Source: Palsa-504 sp963822765
Lineage (GTDB): Bacteria > Actinomycetota > Actinomycetes > Streptosporangiales > Streptosporangiaceae
NCBI GenBank assembly: GCA_963822765.1
Contig: CAWGJL010000039.1
Coordinates: forward strand, 1 to 64,000
Direction: 5' to 3'
DNA length: 64,000 bases
Position numbers and translations under genes: made by a program. Positions 34,105-41,105 of the stretch are shown in pieces (the first letter of the stretch is position 1; every line of letters starts with the position of its first letter). The notes under the pieces are model-generated. The model was not told the origin of the DNA, ran no database searches, and worked only from the letters and a program-made list of their open reading frames with translations.

Positions 34105-34860
34105 CTATCCGGGACCGGCGCTGCTGACCAGGCCGTCCAGGATCCGGTCCAGGAGCCGTTCGAACTGAGCGCCCAGCTCCGTGACGGGCGGCCCGCCGTG
34201 CGCTATCGCCGCCGCGAACCGGGGATACCGCCCGGTGGCGAGCAGTTCCCCCAGCCGCGCGGCCTGCGCCGCGGCGCGCGCGGGGTCGGGCACCGCGGCC
34301 GCCGAGCTGGCCAGCTCGGCGCGGACCAGTCCCGCCACGAACCCGTTGACCAGGGCGAACGTTTCCAGTCGCGGGCCGGCGGCCAGCCCGGTGGGCTCCA
34401 GCGCGCCCAGCGCGAATTCCAGCGTGGCCACGATGGCGGGGCCGAGCGGCTGCAGGTGCGAGGTCGCCTCGATCATCCAGGGGTGGCGGTGCAGCAGTGC
34501 CCGCTGCAGGCCGGCCAGCAGGTGCATGTCGGCGCGCCAGTCGCCGCTCGGCTCGGGCAGGTCGAGCTCGCCGCTGACCTCCTCGACCATGTCGTAGACC
34601 AGGGTCTGCTTGTCCGGCACGTAGCTGTACAGCGACATCACGCCCGTCCCCAGCCGGCCGGCCACCGCGCGGATCGTGACCGCGTCCAGGCCTTCGGCAT
34701 CGGCGATCGCCACCGCCGCCCGGACCACCTGCTGCCGCGTGTGCCGCGGCTGCGGCCCCCTCCGCCGCGCCGCCCCCGGCTCGGCCCGCGCCGCCCGGCT
34801 CGGCCCGCGCCGCCTCCCGGCTCGGCTCCGCGCCGCGGCGTCCTCCCGGTTCGCGCTCAC
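34105..34860 (-). CDS. TetR-family repressor of the ABC exporter
   Basis: The 251-residue product (GTG 34860, after GGAGCC) has a basic Arg/Ala-rich N-terminal extension, then the TetR helix-turn-helix: RQQVVRAAVAIADAEGLDAVTIRAVAGRLGTGVMSLYSYVPDKQTLVYDMV. The C-terminal domain (HRHPWMIEATSHLQPLGPAIVATLEFALGAL) is the TetR_C type seen in actinomycete drug-exporter repressors. It is divergent from the ABC genes with a strong palindrome between, so it very likely represses both its own gene and the exporter. Confidence 0.87.
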   Translation of the reverse strand: MSANREDAAARSRAGRRRGPSRAARAEPGAARRRGPQPRHTRQQVVRAAVAIADAEGLDAVTIRAVAGRLGTGVMSLYSYVPDKQTLVYDMVEEVSGELDLPEPSGDWRADMHLLAGLQRALLHRHPWMIEATSHLQPLGPAIVATLEFALGALEPTGLAAGPRLETFALVNGFVAGLVRAELASSAAAVPDPARAAAQAARLGELLATGRYPRFAAAIAHGGPPVTELGAQFERLLDRILDGLVSSAGPG

Positions 34861-34910
34861 GCCCACGGCTCCATCCTGCCCGCTTGCCACCACCACCTGC
34901 CACAATCTAA

Positions 34911-34943
34911 TATCGTACTTAATACGACGTACTAAGTACGATA
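34911..34943. promoter_or_regulatory. TetR operator between regulator and ABC exporter
   Basis: Perfect 11-base arms TATCGTACTTA and TAAGTACGATA surround 11 bases. Two nested perfect palindromes are also present: TCGTA-CTTAA-TACGA and CGTAC-TAA-GTACG. The right arm ends a few bases before the ribosome binding site AAGGAG of the ABC gene, so binding would block the exporter's transcription. Confidence 0.8.
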
Positions 34944-34959
34944 AAAGGAGAGAGCAAGC

Positions 34960-35955
34960 GTGATCGCGATCGAGGCCACCGGCCTGCGCAAGTCGTTCGG
35001 CAAGGTCAAGGCCCTGGACGGACTGGACCTGACCGTCCCGGCCGGCCGCGTGTGCGCCCTCCTCGGCCCGAACGGCGCGGGCAAGACCACCGCCGTCCGG
35101 ATCCTGGCCACGCTCGCCCGGCCCGACGCCGGCACGGCCCGCGTCGCAGGCCACGACCCGGTAAGCGAGCCACGGCGCGTCCGGGAGCTGGTCGGCCTGG
35201 CCGGGCAGCACGCCGCGGTGGACGACGACCTGACCGGCCGGGAGAACCTGTTCATCCTCGGTCTCATGCACCACGTGGGCCGCCGCGGCGCGCGCATCAG
35301 GGCCAGCGAGCTCCTCGAGCAGTTCGGGCTGGCCGAGGCGGCGGACCGCCTGGTCAAGACCTGGTCGGGCGGCATGCGCCGTCGGCTGGACGTGGTGGCC
35401 AGCCTGATCGTCACCCCGCTGGTGCTGTTTCTCGACGAGCCGACCACCGGCCTGGATCCGCGCAGCCGGGCCGAGATCTGGACCGCGATCCGGAAGCTCG
35501 CCAGCAACGGCACGACCATCCTGCTGACCACCCAGTACCTGGACGAAGCCGACCAGCTCTCCGATCAGATCGTGATCATCGACGCGGGACGGGTGGTCGC
35601 CCAGGGCCGCCCGGACGACCTCAAGGACACCCTGGGCAGCCGCATCGACGTCGTGGTCGCCGACCCCGGCGACCTGCCCGCGGCCGCCGCGGTCGTGGCG
35701 CGCCTCACGTCCGGAACGCCGCGCGTCGAGGCCGGCGAACGCCGGCTGAGCGCATCAGTAGCCGCGGGACTGGTCACCCTGCCCGAACTCGTCCGGCTGC
35801 TGGACGCCGCCGGGGTCGCCGCCGAAGACGTCAGCCTGCGCCGCCCCACCCTGGACGAGGTCTTCCTCGACCGCACCGACCGCACCGCCCGCACCGACCG
35901 CACCGACAGCAAGGATCGCAAGGACCGCACCAGCGACGAGGAGCCCGCGGCATGA
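34960..35955 (+). CDS. ABC transporter ATP-binding protein (DrrA-like)
   Basis: The 331-residue product has Walker A GPNGAGKTT (residues 36-44), the signature WSGGMRRRLDVVASL, Walker B LVLFLDEPTTGLDPRSR, and an H-loop region LLTTQYLDEADQL. The C-terminal extension, GDLPAAAAVVARLTSG ... RRPTLDEVFL, is typical of DrrA/daunorubicin-resistance type exporters. The very end is a charged repeat, DRTDRTARTDRTDSKDRK. GTG 34960 follows AAGGAGAGAG. Its stop overlaps the permease start (ATGA). Confidence 0.92.
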   Translation: MIAIEATGLRKSFGKVKALDGLDLTVPAGRVCALLGPNGAGKTTAVRILATLARPDAGTARVAGHDPVSEPRRVRELVGLAGQHAAVDDDLTGRENLFILGLMHHVGRRGARIRASELLEQFGLAEAADRLVKTWSGGMRRRLDVVASLIVTPLVLFLDEPTTGLDPRSRAEIWTAIRKLASNGTTILLTTQYLDEADQLSDQIVIIDAGRVVAQGRPDDLKDTLGSRIDVVVADPGDLPAAAAVVARLTSGTPRVEAGERRLSASVAAGLVTLPELVRLLDAAGVAAEDVSLRRPTLDEVFLDRTDRTARTDRTDSKDRKDRTSDEEPAA

Positions 35956-36737
35956 TCACCACCCAGCCGCTTGGCGACGGGCTGGCCGCCGCCGAGCGGC
36001 TGCTCATAAAGCTCCGCCACGACCCCGCCGCCATCGCGGCGACGCTAGGAGCGCCCGTCGTCCTGGTCGTCATCTTCGGCTACATCTTCGGCAGCGCCAT
36101 CTCGGTCCCCGGCGGCGGCAACTACCGCGCCTACCTGGTCTCCGGCCTGTTCGCCACGATCGCGGCCAACATCTTGCCCTCGATGGTCGCGGTGGCGCGG
36201 GACAGTACCCGGGGTGTGGTCGACCGCTTCCGGTCGCTGCCGATCACCCGGGCGGCCGTCCCGTTCGGCCAGGCCGCCGCCACCGCCGTGTACGGGCTGG
36301 TGAGCTTCGTCCTGATGGGCCTGTGCGGGCTGGCCGTGGGGTGGGGGATCCACCGCGGCGCCGGTGACGCGCTGGCGGGGCTGGGCCTGCTGGTCGCCTT
36401 CCAGTTCGCCGCGACCTGGGTCGGCATCTACCTGGGCCTGGTCATCGGCAACGAGCAGACCGCCGCGCAGGCCTCGATCCTGGTCTTCCCGGTCACCATG
36501 CTGTCCAACGTGTTCGTGCCCACCGGCGGCATGCCGGCCTGGCTGCGCACGATCGCCGACTGGAACCCGGTCAGCGCCCTGGCCGCCGCGGCCAGGCAGT
36601 TGTTCGGCAACCCGGCCGGGCCCGCCAACGGCGCCTGGCCGCTCGAGCACCCCGTCCCCGCGTCCCTGGCCTGGACTGCGCTGCTGCTCGCCGTGTTCGT
36701 CCCCCTCTGCACCACCCGCTACGCCCGCCCCGAGTAA
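35952..36737 (+). CDS. ABC-2 type permease (DrrB-like)
   Basis: The 261-residue integral membrane protein has six likely transmembrane segments (LGAPVVLVVIFGYIFG; YLVSGLFATIAANILP; AVYGLVSFVLMGLCGLAVG; ALAGLGLLVAFQFAATWVG; ILVFPVTMLSNVFVP; SLAWTALLLAVFVPLC) and the ABC-2 segment DRFRSLPITRAAVPFG. It is the partner of the preceding ATPase, overlapping by four bases. The pair should export a hydrophobic compound and is controlled by the divergent TetR protein. Confidence 0.9.
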   Translation: MITTQPLGDGLAAAERLLIKLRHDPAAIAATLGAPVVLVVIFGYIFGSAISVPGGGNYRAYLVSGLFATIAANILPSMVAVARDSTRGVVDRFRSLPITRAAVPFGQAAATAVYGLVSFVLMGLCGLAVGWGIHRGAGDALAGLGLLVAFQFAATWVGIYLGLVIGNEQTAAQASILVFPVTMLSNVFVPTGGMPAWLRTIADWNPVSALAAAARQLFGNPAGPANGAWPLEHPVPASLAWTALLLAVFVPLCTTRYARPE

Positions 36738-36898
36738 CAGTCCCAGTAAACGCACGACGAAACGGTCATGCCGATTTAGCCCGAAACCAGCGGATGCCCA
36801 TCCCGGCTGGTATTTTTCCACTATGCTGAGATGCACACAGCTGTTGCACGTGCATTTGCACAGCCATTACCGTCGAGACAAGTGAGCGGGCGGTAGCC

Positions 36899-37555
36899 GT
36901 GCGTACATTAGAACTGACTCAATCATCCGGCTACGGCGGGCAGGTCTGCGCCATGCTGGCTGTCGACATCGCCGAGTTCACCCGGCCCGACCGGGACGAC
37001 GAGATCCAGCTTTACCTGCGCACCTGCCTGTACGGGCTGCTGCGCGACGCCCTCGGCGGGTCCGGGATTTCCTGGGACCAGGGCCAGCACGAAGACCGCG
37101 GCGACGGGGCGCTGGTCATCTTCCCGCCGGACCTGGCGGCCCAGCCCATCATCGACGTGTTCCCCGAGCGGCTCCGCTGCCTGATCCACCGGCACAACCG
37201 GTTCTCGTGCGAGCCGGGCCGGATGCAACTGCGGGTCGCGGTCAACGTCGGGCCGGTCTACCGCGACGAGCACGGCTTCGCCGGCGAAGACGTCACCTAC
37301 CTGTGCCGGATGCTCGACGCGCCGCCCCTGCGCCGGGCGCTGTCCGAATCGGGCACGGAGCTCGCGTTCATCGTGTCGGACTACGTCTACGACAAGCTGA
37401 TCCTGCGCCGCCACAGCCTGGCCGAGTCCAGGTCCTTCCGCCGCGTGAAAACCCAGGTGAAACGAACCCCGGTGCACGCCTGGATGTACCTGCCCGACGG
37501 GCCCGTCGCCGTCGCCGGACCAGGCCCCAGCGTCACTGGCCGTCCGAACCAGTAA
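36899..37555 (+). CDS. Nucleotide-cyclase-like (class III fold) actinobacterial protein
   Basis: The 218-residue product has the class III cyclase strand order: AMLAVDIAEFTRPDRDDEIQLYLRTCLYGLL (D and F at the metal-binding strand), GQHEDRGDGALVIFPPDL (the GDG hairpin), MQLRVAVNVGPVYRDEHGFAGEDVTYLCRMLDAPPLRRAL, and IVSDYVYDKL. Many actinobacterial homologues are sensor or effector components next to defence-type or trypsin/AAA modules and often lack cyclase activity. GTG start. Upstream, at 36845-36854, lies the palindrome TGCACGTGCA in a stretch with repeated TGCAC/GTGCA half-sites, a possible operator. Enzymatic activity cannot be judged. Confidence 0.7.
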   Translation: MRTLELTQSSGYGGQVCAMLAVDIAEFTRPDRDDEIQLYLRTCLYGLLRDALGGSGISWDQGQHEDRGDGALVIFPPDLAAQPIIDVFPERLRCLIHRHNRFSCEPGRMQLRVAVNVGPVYRDEHGFAGEDVTYLCRMLDAPPLRRALSESGTELAFIVSDYVYDKLILRRHSLAESRSFRRVKTQVKRTPVHAWMYLPDGPVAVAGPGPSVTGRPNQ

Positions 37556-37662
37556 ATTTCCGGGCCGAACGGATCGTGGTGCTTCCCGCCCGCCACGTTC
37601 TCAAGCTCCCCAGAGCGCCACACCGCGTGATGTCCATCCCGAATGTCCCGGTCCTCTTTACG

Positions 37663-37923
37663 ATGGACACTGTGAGCTCGCAGCCTGCCGTAGATCGCGA
37701 CCAGCATGACGTCATCCACCTCGGTGGCGAGAGCGCCGTCGTCCTGCCTCTGTACGAGTACCGCCGGTTGAGAGCGCTTGAGAGCCGTGCGTCAGCGGAG
37801 GACCTGGACGCCGCTGAAGCCGATGCCGTCCTGCAGGGACACGACGAGTGGGTAGCCGCTGGTCGGCCGGGCGCGATGTCGCACGAGGAATTCATGGCCG
37901 AGCTGCTCGGCGGCAACAGGTGA
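37663..37923 (+). CDS. Phd/YefM-type antitoxin
   Basis: From ATG 37663 (alternatives ATG 37630 or GTG 37672) the protein reads DVIHLGGESAVVLPLYEYRRLRALESRASAEDLDAAEADAVLQGHDEWVAAGRPGAMSHEEFMAELL. The early strand plus EYRRLRALE helix is the Phd/YefM DNA-binding fold, and the acidic C-terminus should bind the toxin. TACGAT at 37659-37664 lies seven bases before GTG 37672, so a leaderless start there is possible. It overlaps the RelE gene by four bases (GTGA at 37920-37923). Confidence 0.75.
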   Translation: MDTVSSQPAVDRDQHDVIHLGGESAVVLPLYEYRRLRALESRASAEDLDAAEADAVLQGHDEWVAAGRPGAMSHEEFMAELLGGNR

Positions 37924-38150
37924 GGATTGAGTGGTCGGTTACGGCCCGGGCTTGTGCCCGGCGTTACCTGACGGATCAGTCTGGAATGCGCGCGATCGCC
38001 GCCGCGGTTAGCGCCCTGGCCGTTGACCCGAACCCGCCGGACGCATTTGTCAGAAGCAGCTACCGGCGTTTAAGGATCGGTGCCTACCGCGTGATGTACG
38101 TGGTAGACGTCGACGTCGTGACCATCGAGCGCGTCGATCGCGTTATCTGA
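37920..38150 (+). CDS. relE: RelE/ParE-type toxin
   Basis: The 76-residue product is a short RelE fold: MRIEWSVTARACARRYLTD at the start and RSSYRRLRIGAYRVMYVVDVDVVTIERVDRV at the end, the conserved R-[LI]-x-[IV]-G-x-YR-x-x-Y strand pair. RelE toxins cut mRNA in the ribosome; the ParE branch acts on gyrase, and the YRVMY pattern favours RelE. Start GTG 37920 overlaps the antitoxin stop. Confidence 0.8.
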   Translation: MRIEWSVTARACARRYLTDQSGMRAIAAAVSALAVDPNPPDAFVRSSYRRLRIGAYRVMYVVDVDVVTIERVDRVI

Positions 38151-38204
38151 CCCAGAGCCGACGAACTACTCCAACGCCCGGGCCGCAGCATATGGTGAAG
38201 CCTC

Positions 38205-39119
38205 GTGAGCGAGGCTGAGCTGCGCATCGACCCGTTGACGGGGGCCAACGTGGTCGTCACCCCGTGGCGCCAGCGGCGCCCCAACCTCCCGGACGGGCCG
38301 TGCCCGTTCTGCCCGGGCGGCCTCGAGGCCCCCGAGCCGTACGACGTGCGGCACATCCCGAACCGCTGGCCTGCCCTGCCCGGCGGCCGCCACGAGGTCG
38401 TCCTGCACAGCCCCGACCACCACGCTTCCTTCCCGGCCCTCGGCGAAGCACGGACGGCCCTGGTCGTCGAGCGCTGGTCAGCGCGCACCACAGCGCTCGG
38501 GGCACGCGACGACGTGGCCTACGTGTTCATCTTCGAGAACCGCGGCCGGGCGATCGGCTCCACCATCGAGCACCCGCACAGCCAGGTCATGGCGTTCGGC
38601 GCGATCCCGCCCCTCCCGGCCGCCGAACTCTCCTCCACCACCTGCCACCTCTGCCCGGACCCGCCCGCCGACCTGCTCGTCACCCGCCACGATGGCTGGC
38701 AGGCCGCCGTCCCGCACGCCCCCTCGTGGCCGTACGAGCTGCTGATCTCCCCCCGCGATCACGTACCCGACCTGCCCGCCGCGGGCCCGCGGCTCCGCCA
38801 GGGCCTGGCAAAGATCCTGGTCGACACCACTGACCCGCCTGGAGCACCTCCTCGGCCGGGACGCGCCCTACATGCTCTGGTTCCACCAGCGCCCGAACGA
38901 CCAGGCCGGCTACCCCGCCGCCCACCTCCACGCGCACCTGGCGCCCGCCCTGCGGGCCCCCGGCGTGCGCAGGCACCTGGCCGCCGCCGAGTTCGGCGCC
39001 GGCGTCTTCTTCGACCCGGTCGATCCGCGCCAGGCCGCCGCCGAGTGGCAAGCCGCCGCCGAGTGCAAGCCGCCGCCGAGTCACAAGCCGCCGCCGAGTC
39101 ACAAGCCGCGGCCCAGTGA
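38205..39119 (+). pseudogene. galT: Galactose-1-phosphate uridylyltransferase with two opposing frameshifts
   Basis: The N-terminal two thirds read normally: LRIDPLTGANVVVTPWRQRRPN, CPFCPGGLEAP (zinc ligands), IFENRGRAIGSTIEHPHSQVMAFG (the HPHSQ active-site His), and WPYELLISPRDHV. Near 38832 an extra base shifts the frame; the continuation LTRLEHLLGRDAPYMLWFHQRPNDQAGYPAAHLHAHLAPALR is in the next frame. A one-base loss inside an 18-base tandem repeat near 39065 restores the original frame to the stop at 39119. The net shift is zero, so only about 78 codons are affected. GalT transfers UMP between UDP-glucose and galactose-1-phosphate in the Leloir pathway. Sequencing indels are a real possibility. 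Confidence 0.85.
39031..39119 (+). repeat. 18-bp tandem repeat in the galT 3' end
   Basis: Five units of the type CAAGCCGCCGCCGAGTCA; the second (39049-39065) has 17 bases and causes one of the galT frameshifts. In the native frame the units encode QAAAES/QAAAEW, a low-complexity tail. Confidence 0.85.
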
Positions 39120-40283
39120 CGATCCGCGTGACCCCGGCCGCTCCGCCGGATCCCGCCGCCTGGTTCGCCGAAACCTACGGCCGTGAACCGGACGGCCTCT
39201 GGTTCGCGCCCGGCCGGGTCAACCTGATGGGCGGCCCGGACTACACCGAGGGCTTCGTGCTGCCCTTCGCCCTGAGCGCCGGGATCACCGCCGCCGCGGC
39301 GCGCAGAAATGACCGCCGCATCGTCCTGGCCTCCCGGCAGCAAGGAACCGATCCCGTAAACCTCGACCTCGACTCCCTCGAGCCCGGCTCGGTACGCGGC
39401 TGGGCCGCCTACCCGGCCGGCGTGGCCTGGGCCCTGCGCCAGGCGGGTTACCTGGCCAACGGCGCCGATATCGCGATCGACGCCGACCTGCCCGCGGGCG
39501 CGGGCCTGTCCTCCTCGGCCGCGCTCGAATGCGCCACCGCCCTCGCCCTGACCGAACTCCACCAGATCCCAGTGCCCCGCCCCGAGCTCGCCGCCCTGGC
39601 CCGGCGCGCCGAGAACGACTTCGCCGGCGTCCCGTGCGGGATCATGGACCAGATCGCCGCGCTGCTGTCCCTGCCCGGCCACGCGCTGCTGCTCGACTGC
39701 CGCGCCGGCACCGGCACGCCGGTCCCGCTCGACCCGGCCGCGGCCGGCCTGGCCCTGCTGGTCATCGACACCCGGACCCGGCGCGCCGTCGGCGACGGCC
39801 GTTACGCCGAACGCCGCCGCGCCTGCGAGCAGGCCGCCGCCGCGCTGCACGTCCGGTCGCTGCGCGACGTCACCGACCCCGGCCAGCTGAACCGCGCTGA
39901 CAGATCCGTCCCTGCGACGCACGGCCGAGCACGTCCTCGCCGAGCAGCACCGCGTGCTGCACGCCGCCGACCTGCTCCGGGCCGGCGACCAGGCGGCGAT
40001 CGGCCCGCTGCTGTCCGCCTCCCACGACTCGCTCCGCGACCGGTTCAGGTTCTCCTGGCCCCAGGCCGACGAGGCCGTGGCGGCCGCCATCGAGGCCGGC
40101 GCGACCGGCGCCCGCATGACCGGCGGCGGCTTCGGCGGCTGCGTCATCGCCCTCGTGCCCGCCCAAGCCGCCGGCCACATCCGCCAGCACGTCACCGGCC
40201 GGTTCACCCGCCGCAACTGGCCCGCCCCCCGCTTCCTGCCCGCCGAACCCTCCGCCGCCGCCCGCCGCCTGACCCTGAGCTAG
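39116..40283 (+). pseudogene. galK: Galactokinase with one frameshift and altered signature
   Basis: GTG 39116 overlaps the galT stop (GTGA). GHMP-kinase motifs are present: WFAPGRVNLMGG, DLPAGAGLSSSAALECATAL (the P-loop-like motif 2), NDFAGVPCGIMDQIAALL, and, after the break, ATGARMTGGGFGGCVIALVP (motif 3). An extra base near 39892 changes the frame; ALTDPSLRRTAEHVLAEQHRVLHAADLLRAG continues in the next frame to 40283. The galactose-binding signature, normally GEHTDYN.G, reads GGPDYTEG: one residue shorter and missing the Glu-His pair. Beyond the indel, this argues for altered or lost galactose binding. Confidence 0.82.
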
Positions 40284-40367
40284 GCGGTGGGAGACCGTGC
40301 GCATCGCGGTCGGCATGGGTGCCGGGGCGCAGATCCTCACGCGCCCCATTAACCCCGTAGACATCCG

Positions 40368-40397
40368 TTTTCGTATATCAGTTTCACTATACGGAAA
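40368..40397. promoter_or_regulatory. AT-rich inverted repeat upstream of a small ORF
   Basis: Arms TTTTCGTATA (40368-40377) and TATACGGAAA (40388-40397) pair at nine of ten bases around 10 bases. TATACG could serve as a -10 box for the small ORF at 40403. The 40284-40579 gap is otherwise without a firm gene. Confidence 0.45.
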
Positions 40398-40402
40398 TTA
40401 TC

Positions 40403-40501
40403 GTGGAAACTTTGGCTTTCGTGGACGAAAAGGGCAACTATAGCTGCCCAGATGTTCCACAAAAGCCGGATCTTCCACGCAAATGGGACCTGTGGGGTTG
40501 A
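40403..40501 (+). CDS. Possible 32-residue small protein
   Basis: GTG 40403 opens a frame reading VETLAFVDEKGNYSCPDVP then QKPDLPRKWDLWG before the stop at 40499-40501. Composition is unlike a random GC-rich frame (Asp, Lys, Pro, Trp, one Cys). It sits directly behind an A/T-rich inverted repeat with a possible -10 box, so a leaderless small gene is conceivable. The opposite strand is also open here, so the call is weak. Confidence 0.3.
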   Translation: METLAFVDEKGNYSCPDVPQKPDLPRKWDLWG

Positions 40502-40579
40502 CGGGGCGAGCCTGCCCCGGGGCCGAGCCTGCCCGGGACGAGCCCGCCCGGGACGAGCCCGCCGCGTCCTGAGCCGTCG

Positions 40580-40867
40580 TCAGATCCGGGCCGCCGCGGA
40601 GCGGGCGATGCTCAGCTCCCAGCAGCCGCCCGCGATGTTCAGCGCCGCGATCACACCGAAGAAGGCGGCCCATCCGTAGGCGGCGTACGACAGGCAGATA
40701 AAGCCCGCGACAGCCGCCACGCCGGCCCCGGCAATACGCGCGACGCCAGAGAACCGCAGATGCCGGTACTCCCACGGATGGATCAGCCGCTGCAGGCCCG
40801 GCCGCGGTGGCGTCAGCCACCACCCCCGCAACCTCTTCAGCCCGCTGTTGTCGTTGCTCGCGTTCAT
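40580..40867 (-). CDS. Small two-helix membrane protein
   Basis: A 95-residue protein with a polar N-terminus (MNASNDNSGLKRLRGWWLTPP), a HPWEYRHLRF segment, and two hydrophobic helices (GVARIAGAGVAAVAGFICLSYAAYG and AAFFGVIAALNIAGGCWELSIA). No family recognised. ATG 40867 follows GGAGGGATCTCG. A palindromic operator lies 44 bases upstream, so it is probably regulated. Confidence 0.7.
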   Translation of the reverse strand: MNASNDNSGLKRLRGWWLTPPRPGLQRLIHPWEYRHLRFSGVARIAGAGVAAVAGFICLSYAAYGWAAFFGVIAALNIAGGCWELSIARSAAARI

Positions 40868-40910
40868 CGAGATCCCTCCTGCCAACTCCGGTGCCCAGCC
40901 ACCCGACCAC

Positions 40911-40936
40911 CTATCAACATGATATCACATTGATAG
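40911..40936. promoter_or_regulatory. 26-bp near-perfect palindrome upstream of the membrane protein
   Basis: CTATCAA (40911-40917) and TTGATAG (40930-40936) are perfect outer arms, and most of the inner 12 bases also pair. Its length and AT content fit a TetR- or PadR-type operator. No regulator gene is adjacent, so the binder would act from elsewhere. Confidence 0.6.
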
Positions 40937-40977
40937 CGTCCGTTAATGACGATCACCTCCGGGGACCCAGAGATCGG

Positions 40978-41105
40978 ACTTCAGTCTCACTGGCACCGTC
41001 AGCACCGCAGTCCGTATGCTCCGGACCGGCCGCAACCGAATGAACCCCGGGGTTCACTTGCTAACGAGATGAACCCCCAGGTTCACCTCGTTCAGCACCC
41101 CGGGC
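40978..41105. repeat. Dispersed intergenic repeat, copy A
   Basis: Begins ACTTCAGTCTCACTGG, contains AACCGAATGAACC followed by the palindrome TGAACCCCGGGGTTCA, and ends with a second weaker palindrome (TGAACCCCCAGGTTCA) and TCGTTCAGC. It aligns along its whole length with copy B and over its last 70 bases with copy C. It overlaps the last codons of the carboxylesterase gene. Confidence 0.8.

Noticed and set aside
33833..34127. Possible transposase or regulator remnant next to the duplication
   Set aside because: Neither strand gives a recognisable motif; the apparent length comes from general GC-rich openness.
40398..40910. 170-codon minus-strand frame ending in SYSCPFRPRKPKFPR
   Set aside because: It begins beyond the operator and overlaps the true membrane-protein gene in another frame; only its last 30 codons look non-random and the opposite strand explains them equally well.
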